Positions 47,871-60,960 are shown, counted from the stretch's first letter. The stretch: 64,000 bases of DNA from Macrolepiota albuminosa (GCA_027475525.1 JAMWFC010000009.1:2082197-2146196), one strand, 5' to 3'. Notes: generated from the sequence alone by a model not told the origin. Numbers and translations: made by a program.

Positions 47871-48548
47871 TCATGTTGAAGTGTTTGAATAATGAAAGCA
47901 GCTGATGAGGTGATACAAGAAGCAATGTAATTGATAGGAGCTCATAAGAATGGATTGTTGTAACCATTGGTTACCAGCTAAAACTATCTTGTGTGTATCA
48001 TATAGTGCTAAATCAGACCACAGTATCAGATTTGACTAGAACTAGAGTGAATACAAGATGTTGTCTTATATAATACTTTACTGTATGCAGATAGCATTGT
48101 TGATGCTAGTAACATGTGCGATGCTCCATTACATACTCTCTAATGAGACTAAATACTCAGTCTTAGGAGAGGAGTTGAACTGGGAACAGGAGATGCACAA
48201 CAGTGCAAACATCAGTCTGTGACATGCATTGCATTGCTGTAGGGAATTAGTATCATGTTCAAGGTGGTCGTGTCAACTGTAAACACTGAATCTCATGACT
48301 TCTTAGTGCATTATTGTGCATATAAGGTGAGCAGCAAAAAACAAGATGAAATTCAAGATAAAAGGATTGACTCCACATATGAGTCTGCTGTATATACATG
48401 CTACACTGGAGTGCATGTCAGCATGAGGACATTGAATTCATACTTACATTTACCTAAAATTAAAAAAGGGTCTATAACCTGTACAATAAGGCTCCCACAA
48501 CCATGCCCATCTCTGTTACCATTGACTCCTCCTTTGGTGCAATGTTAA
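47871..48548. other. No gene seen
   Basis: AT-rich; one 97-codon plus-strand ORF (48255-48548) has no recognisable features. Confidence 0.4.
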
Positions 48549-50985
48549 TCATAGGAGGGGAGGCACCAATTCAGTTCTTGATGGGGTGATTGATCTCTTG
48601 ACTGCAGGCAAATCTACTACCATAGACTCAGTTAGTGTGACATTGATTGCTGGTTTGATGGTGGGTAGCATACCATGCGCCGACATTTGGTTCAGGAGAT
48701 TGACCTGGTTAAAGTCCATGCCAATAAGATAATAGAGGCCCTCGGCCTCAGGGTTGATCAGGAGATTGCTCTTCTCATAGTGCTTGAACATAAGATGATA
48801 ATAATCATCTTTAGTCATCTCCTGCCACTCATCTCACAGCGGAATTGTGGGTGGAGTGCCATAAGTAGAGAGGTGCTTCATGCACTCATCATCAATCTGT
48901 TTGAAGATGTTCATTGATATTGTTGGTGAGTGAAACTACTGTTCCAGGAAGGCCATGCCATAAGTATAGGTGTGGTCCACCCTGTCCAGCAGAATCTGGT
49001 TGTGTAATAAGATGTATAATGTGTCGTCATCTGAAAAGTTCCATGCATGCTTGTCTGGCATGTGAACTTGATAAATCTCGAGCTTAGGCCCAAGTTGGGG
49101 CTCAAAGGGTTGCTCAGGAAACATAGCGTCATACAAGGCAATTGCCTCACGATACAGTCCTGGATGGGCCATGACAAGAGTCATGCACCAAACAATCATG
49201 GGTTTGGCTATGCTATTAGCGCAGAGAGCTTGACATAATGTGAATCCAAAGAGGGTTCACTAGTGCATGCAGTATATGTGATCAACTGCAATGTCCTGAT
49301 AGGTGTTCTCCAGCCTGGAGTGACCAAAGATCAGCACATACTGCACTAGCTGATCCAGGTCAAATGGTGTGGCTGGGTCTTGAGCATGCATTACATGCAG
49401 CACAGTGGAACCATTGTCTTTTGTGTGCAGAAAGCACCACAGAATTTGTCGTTACTTTATGAGAGCAAAGTCATCAGAACCTTGCATCAGGTTGATGAGA
49501 TTCTGATATTGAGGCTCCTTCATCAGGAGCTGCATGGTTTGATCATGCAGAGCCTCAACTATTCACTGGGCAAACATTTGAAGCTCTGTGATCAACATAT
49601 ATGCAACAATTCTGTCACAACGCAGGATGTGAACATTCATGTAATATTTATAGAGCTGGTCTAGCTTTAATGGAGTGTGGAGAAGGCTGTGCAGGACATG
49701 CTTGTAGACAATCATGCCCAAAATGCAGGTAGGCTAGCCAGAGACATACTCATATAATGCTGCTCTGTTGGCATCAGCTTCCATCAGCACAGTATTCATG
49801 AAATACAAATAGTATGTGCAATGGCTAAGTGCTCCTCTGAAGCATGAGTTCATTTGCTTGACATCGAGTGGCCCCCACACTTTTATTCCCAAACCATTGA
49901 GGATTCTCCTCAAAAAATCATCCTTGGCTCTATATTTCAGGGCCTGCAGCTCTTTGGCACGATTTGTCTTCTTCTTTGCTATACGCTTATTGCACAATAC
50001 TCATTGGAATTGGTCTGCAGCCAATTCCCCCTCCTTACTGTCCTCCTTCTGCTCTGAGCTTGACTCTCCATAGTTGCTCATGTCAGATAAGGACACAACT
50101 GGTGCTTTGTCTTTTCCAGACACAGGTTTTTCTCTCAGGATCACCACCAGACTATCATACTGTTCTGGCATGCAGGGGTCTGAGGTCAAGATGACCACAG
50201 GATAATGTTCTGGTGGTGCCGGTATGAACACCAGCAATATAAACAGCATCTGAACTTTTCCTACTTATGTGGAAATGCCTGCAAGAAAGGCTATTGCCTC
50301 CAATTTGGAGACATCAAGAGGTGGCTTGCAGCTGCAACATTGACAAGATGGCCCTGGCTTTGCTGGGGCAGACAATGCAAATGGTGGCTGAGCCACCAGA
50401 GGGGCAGATGCATTTCATGCCAGAGTTCTCTCTTCAGACTCAGTACAAGTGACATTCTGAATGGGCACCCTTGGTGCTATGGTGACAAATTTGAACTCTA
50501 TAGGTGGAGCCTAAGATGGTGTGGTCTCCCACTGACCCAGGAACAGGTTGGCCAGAAGCTCACTGATGGCAGCCAGTGACTCTGACTAGATCTAAGGGGC
50601 CAGGATGGGTAACTATGATGACAAAGCAACAGGCTGAGCAGGCTGCTCAGGGCATGCTGGTCATATTGCTGGTGGCATCCTAGCCCATTTTGATTGGTTG
50701 AACAGGCTAGTATCTGGCTCTTTTGACCTCAGTGGTTGGTTCTTCAAAATTTGACACTTTGCACTTAGACGTGTGGTTGATCTGTTCCAGCACTGATATA
50801 CACTGCCTCTTTATGAGCTCAATCTGGTCAAGCAGCCCCTCTATAACAACAACAGCCAAACTGTTCTGCAGAAAGGATGCAGTTGCAGGGACTGGCTGTT
50901 CTGCTGCTTTCAGTCTGCTAAGGAGTGTGTCTGGCACTGCTTATTCCTGCGCTTGTGGTGCAGGTTCCACATACAACTCAGCCAT
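48549..50985 (-). pseudogene. Large unidentified ORF remnant
   Basis: A long minus-strand frame, open in blocks, starts MAELYVEPAPQAQE and ends at 48549. Distinct pieces are KRIAKKKTNRAKELQALKYR (near 49960), ILNGLGIKVWGPLDVKQM (near 49890), MVIVWC-like MIVWCMTLVMAHPGLYREA (near 49170) and YYHLMFKHYEKSNLLINPEA (near 48780). About eight in-frame stops separate them. The composition is of a soluble helical protein, with a likely coiled region early (LLSRLKAAEQP, IELIKRQCISVLEQI). I do not recognise a family. It follows the gypsy integrase remnant in the same orientation, so it may be cargo or an adjacent element. Confidence 0.45.
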
Positions 50986-51059
50986 GGGCTAATGCACCCA
51001 TAATACACTGTCACTGCACCTGCATATGTTGGTATCAACACCTGTAAGCATGCTGGTGG

Positions 51060-52790
51060 TACCTCTAACCCTAACCCTTGGAACATAGCTTACTTACTCT
51101 GCCTTTTGGCAAGTTCAAGTTCTTTGTTGAGAAGTACACTAGGTTCCCTTTCTCAATGTCTATACATGTGATTCTATAATTGCATCATGGGCATCTACTA
51201 AGTTTCTTAGTGCATTGCATGTGAACTGTTTAACTCCAACATGAATAACTTTATCAGTGTGAAGTTCACAAATCAGTTTAAAGGGTGAGTACTCTGTAGT
51301 TTTGGATATGCTCATGTTTATCACAAATTTAAAGAGTGGACATCTATCTACCCAGTCCTTCTGATCAAGACATACAAATGCTCACGGTATCTGTGCAATA
51401 TTTCTATTTGCCCATTCTGCCTAGCCATCTATTTGTAGATGAAACAACATTGACATGAGCAACTTTGCTCTGAGCAGCTTGTGCAGCTTCTTCCACCATT
51501 TGGAAATAAACTTAGCATCTTGATCACTTACAATTGAGCTGAGCAATTCATAAAGATGTACTATCTCCTTGAGATAGATTCAAGATAAGTCTGAGGCTGT
51601 CATGGTTGTCCTCATAAGAATGAGATGGACCATACTGGTCATTCTACAGATTACTACCCACAGGTAGTTGAAACTATTCAACTCCAGGAACGGACCAATA
51701 AAGTCCATCCTGATTGAGTCCTAGGGTTTGACTAGGATTGGAAGCAAATAAAGCTTCCCCAGCAGCTTCAATATTAACACTTTTGACTGTTGATATAGTT
51801 CACATGTTGAGCAGAATTAACTTGTCTCCTTGGCTATTTGCAGCCACCAGTACCAATGCCACATGTAATTCAATGCTTTCTGAGTTTCAAAGTGGCCTAC
51901 TACTTTGTGGGCCTGCTCTAGGATAGTCATGATCAACGACCTCTCCTGGATAATGCAGATGACTTTGGACCCAGTGGGTCTGGTAAGATAGACAAGTTAC
52001 TGCTCCATCTTGAAGCGCAGATGTACCTGGATATTGTTCATAATCTCTAGGAAGAGATTGTCATTCTTGTATCCTTGCTAGATATGTGTGTGAAATTGCA
52101 CATTGCCTAAGTCCACTGGTGTGGGCTGATGATCATGCAAGTCTAGCACATGCTAGAGAGTCATCTCAGCACCACTAGGAGGTGCCTCTTGCTTTGTCTC
52201 TTTGCTAGGCTGGGGGGCCTCATGGTTCACCAACACCTGAGCCTCAATATCTCAAGCTTCTTGCTGTTCTTTCAGTTGCTTACTACAATGTGATTCCTGC
52301 ACTTGCATGGCACGTAGTTCAACTGGATGTTCCTTGACTTCATGGAACCTATGCAAGGGCAAGTCCTCACCCTCCAGATCAATGTGTCTGTCTACTTGGA
52401 CATAATCATGTGTGTCATGGACATTATTCCAAGTATCACTCTTGAAATATCAAGACAGGCAATCTGTGACCTTGTTCAATTCACCCTTTACATAGATAAT
52501 GTTAAACTGATATCACAACATGTAGTCAATCTAGTGATGTTGTTGTGGTAATAGGTGCACTTGAGTCTTGAAAAACTCGAGTGCTTTGTGATCCATGATG
52601 ATATGGATCTTATATCCCATCAGTTTATCCTTCCACTTAAGAAGGGCTTCTAAAATAGCAAATGTTTCTAACTCATGTACTGCATAGTTCTGTTGTGCAG
52701 CAGTGAACTTATGGGACATAAATCCTGCTGGTCAGCAAGTTTGCCATGTTTTACCTTCAATACAATGGAATATTGATAAATTGATATTTC
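51060..52790 (-). pseudogene. Gypsy remnant 3 (RNase H and integrase)
   Basis: The minus strand carries RNase H (SHKFTAAQQNYAVHELE, then IIMDHKALEFFKTQ, 52531-52719), the integrase zinc-finger region (KALNYMWHWYWWLQ near 51870), the core (IRMDFIGPFLELN near 51690; SIVSDQDAKFISKWW near 51500) and the C-terminal LRKGT motif near 51110. Stops are frequent and no LTR was identified. Confidence 0.8.
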
Positions 52791-53045
52791 ATATTGTACA
52801 CACGAGGTGGGTTCAACTTCTGCTAGTGCATATTAGAGCAGCAGGCTGCTGATGTCTGCTAGCATCATTAATGTGATCTGTTTAAAACTCCAGAGATTTC
52901 TGCAGTGGCATGAGTTGGTCATCTTTGTGCATGTGATCATTCCAGAACTCATGACTATGCACAAATTTGTCCAACCCATACCTGCTTCAGTAATTTCTAG
53001 CATTTTGAACAGATCAACTTGATGATGCTAGCAAGTGATGAACGG

Positions 53046-53081
53046 ATATTTTATTAGGGCCTACAGGCCCTATTAAAATAT
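53046..53081. repeat. Hairpin palindrome near the outer end of the left arm
   Basis: ATATTTTATTAGGGCC, loop TACA, GGCCCTATTAAAATAT: a 16-bp stem with one mismatch. The same hairpin lies at 63951-63986 in the right arm. Confidence 0.8.
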
Positions 53082-53638
53082 TTGTCACTAGCAGGAGTTG
53101 AACCTGCCTCTCAATATTCCATTGTCACCATTAGACCCCATTAAAGTGGAGTAGAAGTAGAACCCACCGCTGTACACAATATTGAATATCAATAAACAAA
53201 TATTCCACTGAACCACTGGGACTGGTTGCACCGCTAACATCAGCTGGCTCACATGCCAATGTCAGCTACTGTCAGCTACCGTCTGCTGGCATGCCAGCAG
53301 ACAGCGGACATTCACGCACCTTCTTCTGCCCTTTTCCCTCTTTCTCCCCAGTGCCATCCTCTCTACTCTCCACACTATCTCACACGCCACCCCTGTCCAC
53401 CACATGCATCCTGCTTTCCTCCTTCCCTCTGACCTGACGTCCAACATCTGCTACGTCTGCTGGCATACCAGCGGATACTCACACTCCTCCCCTTCTCTCT
53501 TCCCCCTCTTTCTCCCCACTCCCATTCCTCTTCTGCCACCCTCCACGCTCTCCAAGATGCCACCCCATGCAGCAGACGCCCATGCACCCCATTTCCTTCT
53601 CTCCTGCCCTGATGCCAGACAATGCCAGACAATGCCGG

Positions 53639-54758
53639 TGATAGGCTTCTACTCGGACTGAGCGCATCAAGGGACATTATAGGCCGACCAACACTTGACA
53701 CACTAGAGACTCTAGCGACCAGCCTTGGGTACAGAGCAGCCCTAGTGTGGGCGCTTTATGGCAAGACTTATCCATTCATTTCAATCACTAGTATCAGCCC
53801 CTCAGCACACTCCACTCAGTTACTTTGAAGACCAAGAAGGCTCAGAACTCATAGCGCTAGCACAACGGCAGGAGGTGACTCTGACCAAACCCCGATCAAT
53901 ACCAAAAGGAGTTAGCAATTGGCGCTGTCAATCACCGAGGCACTTCAATCAGAAGTCTAAAGGAATCAATGACGACGAGACAGGATACACGCAGACCCGA
54001 CATTTAAATCTATCAAAAGATGGTACAATGTTTAGCACCGGAATTAGTGCTCACGGCGTCTGTCGAGGATTCCCCGACCATACCCCGGGATGGCATGGCC
54101 AATTAAATTACATCAAAAAGTGAGCAAACTCGGCGTCTGTCGAGGATTCCCCGACCATACCCCGGGATGGCATGGCCAATTAAATTACATCAAAAAGTGA
54201 GCAAACTCATACTATTTCTAAGTAGTTTTAGAGTTGCCGTTGGTCGCCGTCACCCATGTGCTGCAGGTCGCAATTGACAGGTGGTCGTTAGCTACAGCCA
54301 CGAAGAGAGGTGCTAATTGGTAGCGCCGTCAATGGACTTATTTTGGAAATACCGTAGTGCATAGTATAAAAACTAGCTACTTGCCATGTATATACCAACA
54401 AATTGTAACCTCTTGAGCACCCAGTTACACTTAGCGTTCAAATTGCACTAGCATTGCCTGACTTTGTCACCAAGTTCGGCGCTAGCTTCGTCTATCTCGT
54501 CTTTGTCGTTTATGGTGCCACCTACAGGCACGCTATGCTGCGCTATTCGTTTTATTCTCTATAACTTCTCCTAAACTACGACGCTTACCACTTGCTAGGT
54601 AGCACCCGAGGCGCTATCATCTAGTGCATTGCCCTATCACCTCTGCTCGAGCACACCGGGACCCTGCCAGGACTCCTCACAAACCCGTACGCCAGGCACT
54701 GGAGACGGCATTGTACTGCGTATACATCCAGCGCACCCAACTACAGTTGGCGTCATCA
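53639..54758. mobile_element. 1120-bp insertion in the left arm, flanked by CCGG
   Basis: The right arm lacks this segment. It begins TGATAGGC and ends GTCATCA, with CCGG on both sides (53635-53638 and 54759-54762), suggesting a transposed unit with a 4-bp duplication. It has a 121-codon ORF (53758-54123) with no recognised domain, and a 77-bp-period duplication (54054-54208). It may be a solo LTR or a small non-autonomous element. Confidence 0.6.
54054..54208. repeat. Exact tandem duplication, period 77 bp (locus 5)
   Basis: 54054-54131 equals 54131-54208 (78 matching bases at a shift of 77). Confidence 0.9.
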
Positions 54759-55049
54759 CCGGAGGTTGCTGACAGATTCCCGTGAATGCCGACAAATACT
54801 AGCGGATATCCAGCAGATGCTGATGAATGCACAACAGATGCCAACAGATGCTGACAGATGCCAGCAAGTCACAACAGATGCCAGCTGATGGCTGCTGATG
54901 CCAACACCCCTTTCAAGCCACAAAAGCTCTTTTGAGAGGTATGCCACCCCCCTTCCACCTCAAAAAATCCATACGAGAACCTGCGGAAACATAAGTGGGT
55001 GTCCGTTCATTGTGTTATCCAACCTTTGAATCTATCTGTTAGTAACAGA

Positions 55050-55127
55050 CTTGTGGTGCAATGGTTAAATGTGTGTTCCATTGCTGGAGGCTTTCCCAAG
55101 GCCGGGGGTTTGATTCCCCCTCACAGG
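55050..55127 (+). other. tRNA-like Pol III segment in the left arm
   Basis: Homologous to 62974-63051. The A box reads TGGTGCAATGG and the B box GGTTTGATTCC, each one transition from the right-arm copy. Terminal 7-bp pairing is CTTGTGG with TCACAGG. Confidence 0.6.
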
Positions 55128-55637
55128 CATATGGCAGGCAAGATGAAGTTACCTTTTTCCTTGGTCCAACCAGATTCCGTAGACTTGCGTAGGCCTCTGT
55201 GGATGTCTGCTGGTGCCCTGTGCAGGCCTGCATGGGCCCACATAGGTTTGAGTCTGGGAAGGGGAGACACGCAGCCTCAAGTTATTGCGGGGAGGAATGG
55301 AGAGGGGAGGAAAGTGGGGAACCTTGAGGAGAGTTTATTCATGCCATGACGTCCGCCAATGAAGGAGGTTTTCACTCATGGGCTTGCTGATGCACATTGA
55401 CATCTGCTAGTGTCTGCTGGCATCCGCTAGGCCTATATGCACATGTATGTGCCTGCCTTTTATCGATCCACTGGACTGTGTTATACAGCACATTGTGATA
55501 TGTCCACGGCTCTGTATTCTATGGCACTGTGGGGACTGCTCCGCTCCAGTGTAGTGGACTCCGCTGAACACATATGGTACGGCACAAAGCAAGCTCCCAT
55601 ACAATGTATGACACGTACCATTGTAATGCCCTACCCT

Positions 55638-55999
55638 GAGATCTAAAGCAAACAAGTCTAGAGATTCTCTATGCTAGGTTGGACGCTTCTGGGGCCTCTG
55701 AAGCATAGAAAACAAATGTACAGTACAACAAAATCTTAAAAACTCAAAAATTGCCTATACAAACAATTGCACAAATAAGAGGCAAACTCTGGCAAACTCT
55801 GGCTTATGTAAGTGGTCTGAAAGCAGTGCTGAGAGGCCCACACTTGTCTGAGTGGTAGCTAAAGAACTAGAGCACCTCAAGAGCTGAGGATAGTACTAAC
55901 AGATAGTATTGAAAGATGTCAAAAGAAATAAGAGAATGAATAAAGAAAGAGTAAAGAGATAAAAAGTGAGGAAAAGAAGAAATAAGGAGTTCCCTGACA
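55638..55999 (-). repeat. Family B LTR fragment cutting the Helitron pseudogene
   Basis: GAGATCTAAAGC to TTCCCTGACA; the outermost about 150 bp of the 3' side are missing. It lies between the left arm and the Helitron coding sequence. Confidence 0.8.
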
Positions 56000-57474
56000 A
56001 AATCTGGATCATTGAATATATTCTTGAGGTATGTAGAATAACCAATACGCAGAGCCTTTTTGTTAGACATTCAATGTTGCATTGCAAGTCCTTTAAGTTT
56101 GTTCGTAGTCTTAGCTGATAAAGCATCACCAGTGACGCCATGGATAACAAAGAGACAACCATTTATATTGACACCAGAATCCTTATTATCTTCATGTACA
56201 GGTAGGTCTATCATACCAGCCTCATCAGCACTTTGGCAATGAACAATAGACACAGGAGGAACATCTTCAGAATATCCCTCTAAGTTGCTATACAATATTT
56301 CCAGATTGCTATATGAAGAATGATTAAGTTTGAGCCATTCTAATGCATGCTGAACATTTCTTCTGCTTATAAGCAGAGGTAGCCTCTGTAACTTCTTAGC
56401 AGATGGCTTGCAAGGACTAGAAAATAAAACTGTAATCATGTTATTGAGATCAGTTACAGGAGGTGGAAATACTTGATATATCTTCTGAATAAGTGACTTG
56501 AAAGCAATAAGATGCACCTTCATCTTGCTCAGACTAGAGGCTGAAATATGAGTGTACCACAAGGACTTTCTTACTCTAGCAACTAATATTTGTTCAATCC
56601 AATTAAGATGTTTTAACATGTCAAGTATAGGGCCAATCCAAAAGCTATTGGCTAGTGTGTTTTTTGAAACCAGCCCATTGAACAATTGCTGTCTGCACAA
56701 TTGACAAATGTGTTTACACAAGTGATCAATTACCAGTCTTCTCAGCTCTTTAACATGATCTGTATTGAATAATTGTTCTATTTTGATGACTCCTAGAATG
56801 CAGAGTATGTTTAGATAACTTTTCATACTCTTGAGAATATTCATATTGGCTACCAAATGTAGGAGACTACACACTGCACAATCTGCTTCATATCTCTGTC
56901 CTATGCCAGAACAAAAATTTCCTACACTATTCATGAGTAATTCTTCCTTCAGTATAGAATTACTCATACTGATGCCATGCATACGAGCAACCAGACAGAT
57001 ATTTTTTATAAACAAGTGGTTGATTAACTCTTATACAGGTATTTGTGTGTGCATAAAGCCTTTTGTTACAGGATATGATGCAAGACTGCTGGCATCTATG
57101 TGATTAACATATTTGAACACCTGACCTACTAGGACGTGATCATGACTAACAGATACATATAAACTAACTGCTTCTAAAGGAAATGAATAGAACTTGCCAC
57201 CACTAAAATGAAGTACACAACGTGATATATCTCTCTTTAAGTAGTGGAGTATATGAACATGGTTTTGTAAGACAAATGATGGATAGAATATATTATATGC
57301 ATAAAAACAACTCATGTGCTCTATAGTAAGAATTATGTGCCTGAGTACAAGTACATAAACAAAAGATGGCCAGCCATCAGAAAAGTCAACATCCTCTTCA
57401 ATTAAATGTACAATTACTGCAGTATCACATGAGCTATATTTTAGCAAATCAAAATATACTGGTACTGGATACAC
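56000..57474 (-). pseudogene. Helitron Rep-helicase N-terminal region (DUF6570 type), pseudogene
   Basis: Two stretches, 57474-57034 and 57030-56071, are in one frame and separated only by a TAA at 57031-57033. The first includes DTAVIVHLIEEDVDFSDGW and YSFPLEAVSLYVSVSHDHVL, and the second ILVARVRKSLWYTHISAS, HALEWLKLNHSSYSNLEI and GCLFVIHGVTGDALSAKT. These resemble the DUF6570/Helitron_like_N part of agaricomycete Helitron proteins, which carry the HUH Rep and Pif1-type helicase further on. A frameshift near 56070 and the LTR fragment at 55638-55999 remove everything downstream, so the Rep and helicase motifs are absent. Identification rests on remembered family sequence. Confidence 0.6.
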
Positions 57475-60400
57475 AGTCCCTTAAGGAAATTGCAAAATTG
57501 TGCTATAAGACATGTTCTCTAGTTGATAGAACTCATAAAGCACAACATATCATCATAGTGTGCATACTGGTCTAAAATCAGCAAACATGTACCTAAGGGT
57601 ATATCAAATTGTATATGTCAATGTAACTATGAGGAAACCATTGATTGTATATTTGTCTGTCTAGATAAACAAACCACTATTTAATTGATGCAATGTCTAG
57701 TTTGATACGCAAACACTGTGAAAGATGTCAGAATGTGTATAGACATAAACACATGTAACTGTAAAAGGGCAACATGAGAATGGTGCTGATTTACCTCAGC
57801 ATAATCACATCAGTTGATATGGTGGATGCATAAACTTATAAGAAGTGCAGAACCACCACAACTGAGTTGCATGTATGATACATCACATTCTAAATGCATG
57901 CAGATTGTGTTTGAAATGTTGTGTACCACATAGTGTGGTTCAACAGGCTTTACATTGTGTAAAAAAGTCTGGTTTAATTCAATGTGTATATGAAACATCG
58001 ATTAATAAGATATAACTGACCCAATATTACATATATGCATTTGCAGATACAACAAAGATGTATAGTCTGCATATGACAAGCAGATAAATACTAGCCCATC
58101 ACTCAACAAAAAAAGTGATGAGTCATATACTAATAACTTGAAGTGTGGTATTTATTATACAAGTGTCAAGACAGACAATTCTTTGGTAAGACCTGTAATT
58201 TATTGTTACATAATCATTCATATCAATGACTACTAAATATACAATTTATATTACTTTGCAACACAATAATGTATTAGCAAAATATACAAATATTTATATT
58301 AGTATACAAATACAAATACAAGCATTTTTTTTTGATACAACAATATAAACTATTAAGCACAACAGATAACAATAATATAGGGTCAGAAGTTAAATAATGT
58401 AATTCTGAGATAGACTACAATGAATAATTGATTAACCACCTGATAATACAAATATGTTCTATATCTTGGCAATGAATGCGTTTTGATGTAGTCAAAGACA
58501 GACAATCCTATTTGCAAATATTTCAAGCAGATCCTGCAGTTAGACAAATTGGCAATTCTTTCTGTTGTGAATGACAATTAGATAGCAAAACAGTTTTTTT
58601 AGCAAGGATTTAGGGTCCAAAGACTGATATGAATATAGTTCATTTATAGCCTCATTAGGAGATTCAAAGTCATCATCAAAATTGTTTTTATTGCTGTATG
58701 CAAGGGTTTTGTAAACATCATTATCTTTAAAATTGTTGTGATCTAAGCGATGTGATATATGCAATAGAGAGTACCCAAGTTCAGATGTCGTTTTTTTATC
58801 TCTGTATACCAGACTATTGAAGTAAGGACAATCTAGTAAATATAAATGAATAAACTAATAATAATAGAAGACTGATGCAGCAAGACTATAGCACACTATA
58901 TGCATCACAAGTAGATTTTTTGATGATATATGACAGTTCATTCCAATAAAATAGTCAATCAGAAGAACTAGCTGTCATAGTTTTGAAATAAACCCATACA
59001 GGCCCATTGCATATATATTTGCAAACTGCCATCTAAACTGAAGAGCTACCTAGCCCTTCATTCTTGCTTTGTATTTCTGATGCATGAGCAGCTTTCTTAA
59101 GTAGTATAAGCATATGAGTGTGACGAGCCAAAAAACATAGAGTAAATAGTTTGGAATGCATTGTAACCATTCAAAGTATCACCAGGCCTGTGAAAGATAT
59201 GATGCAGGAAGTACCAGTACACAATTTTGTAGGCCTTTGAGTAGTTTTTGATAAATGACTCAAATGCATGGATGTCCATATTGAATGAATAGTTCCAATT
59301 AATAAGAGCACTATGCAATTCAAAATAATTGCATAGTAAGAAAATAAACAAGATGCCTTCTTAGGTATCCCAATCTGGCACATAATGATACTTCTGGTCT
59401 AAAAAAAAAATAAAAATAAAAATAAAATCAAAAAATTAAAAATTAAATTAAAAATTAAAATAAAAAAATTTTTTTAATAAACCAAAAATTAGAAGTCAAC
59501 GTCAGATATGCTTATCTATGTTGCCCTCAAAAAGTTTCTTTGTATAGCGGTAGTAATGCATAAGCATGCAAACCAGTATAGAATGAGATGCTATTTCATA
59601 ATCAGCATTTGTAAGAGTTTGACTATCCACAAAATAGTGATATATCCCAATAACAGAATCAGCAAGAGTGGTTGCTAGATAATAATGACCTCCAACACAT
59701 ATGGAAGGCACTGGTGTCATGACACAAAGTGGCATGTTAAGGTGCATAATACTATAGGAATATGCAGCAATATAAGGGCACCACTCACAAAACATCACCA
59801 GGTTCTAATACAACTACTTCAATATCTCTTAAATCAGCTTTTGCCTCATGCATAACATATTTCTTCATAAAAATAGATATAGTAGCAAAATCCTTGAAAA
59901 ACCTCAATTTTAGTTGCAAATGTATAGTAACTTGAATTCTATTTCTACCCATAAAAAAGTACCATACCTGTTACAACCAATGTGCCAGTAATAATAGGCA
60001 GATCTGTTCGATGCTATTGCCTACTGCATGTCAAATATTAGATAATAGTTGAAAAAGTCGCAATATAAGGATTGACCATTTACTTATGACCATGCAAATT
60101 AATCACCAGACACAGACAGATAAGACAGGAAATGAATCACATACTGCAGGCATATCAAGAGCATTCTAAGCCTATAGTTCTGCAGACAAAGTAGCAGGAA
60201 ACATGTCAACTAGAGAACCTCTATACATACATTGAGTATCTAGCGATGTGAAATCTATCATATGTAAGTATATGGAATGGAATGCAAGAACACCCAAACA
60301 GGCATACCATGAATAGTAATAACACTGTATATGTTGCAAATAGAGGTCAATATTGCACTAGTAAATCTGTTGTCTATATGATCAATGCCTTTGATCAATA

Positions 60401-60529
60401 TGGCAATGTAGTCAGGTCAGATATTTAGAAATGCTGGTATTAGTGGAGTCCATCAATTCATCTATAGAAACAATCTTGATAAATGTCAGTCTAGTTGACC
60501 TCATAACAATCAATTTGTTTATGAAATCT
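57475..60529. other. AT-rich interior of the inverted-repeat structure, no confident gene
   Basis: Minus-strand frames at 58383-58764, 59097-59383 and 59502-59798 look once-coding but are unrecognised. 59400-59480 is an A/T low-complexity run. Confidence 0.35.
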
Positions 60530-60960
60530 ATGTGCCTTGCACCTATGACAGACATCATGCAGCTTAGTTGTTGCTAAGCCTCTAGTTTTCCTACCATATC
60601 CTCTGCTGGACTTACTTGTGTTTGTCTCCTCTTATCCTTTAAGCACACTTTGTCATTGGTGCATCTCTCTTGCTGCATATTTCTGCCAACTCTTGTTACC
60701 TACCTTCACCAAATTTTGCCATTGAACCAATTTTTTGACTTGTTCTCTGGAAACTGTCTGAGACTCCCTCAACCTTAGCATGCTCAATGCATTTTTACAC
60801 AGGTCAGTAGCTGTAAACCGTATCTGCTACTGATATACTTTTGGGCATCATCAATGCTCAAAGACCCATTTATGAGTTTTAGCCAATGAGGTGTGGCATT
60901 CCTCACCATACCCTCCAGATGTTGAAATGCAAATCTGAGTTCCTGTAGAAGATTCCCCCC
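60530..60960 (-). pseudogene. Decayed coding fragment, possibly Helitron-associated
   Basis: The minus strand reads EGMVRNATPHWLKLINGSL and SRYGLQLLT near 60850, and further on TRGLATTKLHDVCHRCKAHRF, which matches a stretch at 46444-46526. It lies upstream of the Helitron pseudogene in the same orientation. The link to that protein is a guess. Confidence 0.4.

Larger units (their letters stand above)
53029..55630. repeat. Long inverted repeat, left arm (CpG-depleted)
   Basis: Matches the reverse complement of 62277-64000, apart from a 1120-bp insertion at 53639-54758. Where the right arm has CG, this arm usually has TG or CA. It carries a hairpin near its outer end (53046-53081), a tRNA-like segment (55050-55127) and degenerate CAGATGCC-type short repeats. 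Confidence 0.88.

Noticed and set aside
51066..51078. CTAACCCTAACCC, telomere-like
   Set aside because: Only two repeat units inside decayed gypsy sequence; not enough for an interstitial telomere tract.
53758..54123. 121-codon ORF inside the CCGG-flanked insertion as a gene
   Set aside because: It runs into the 77-bp duplicated segment and shows no recognised domain.
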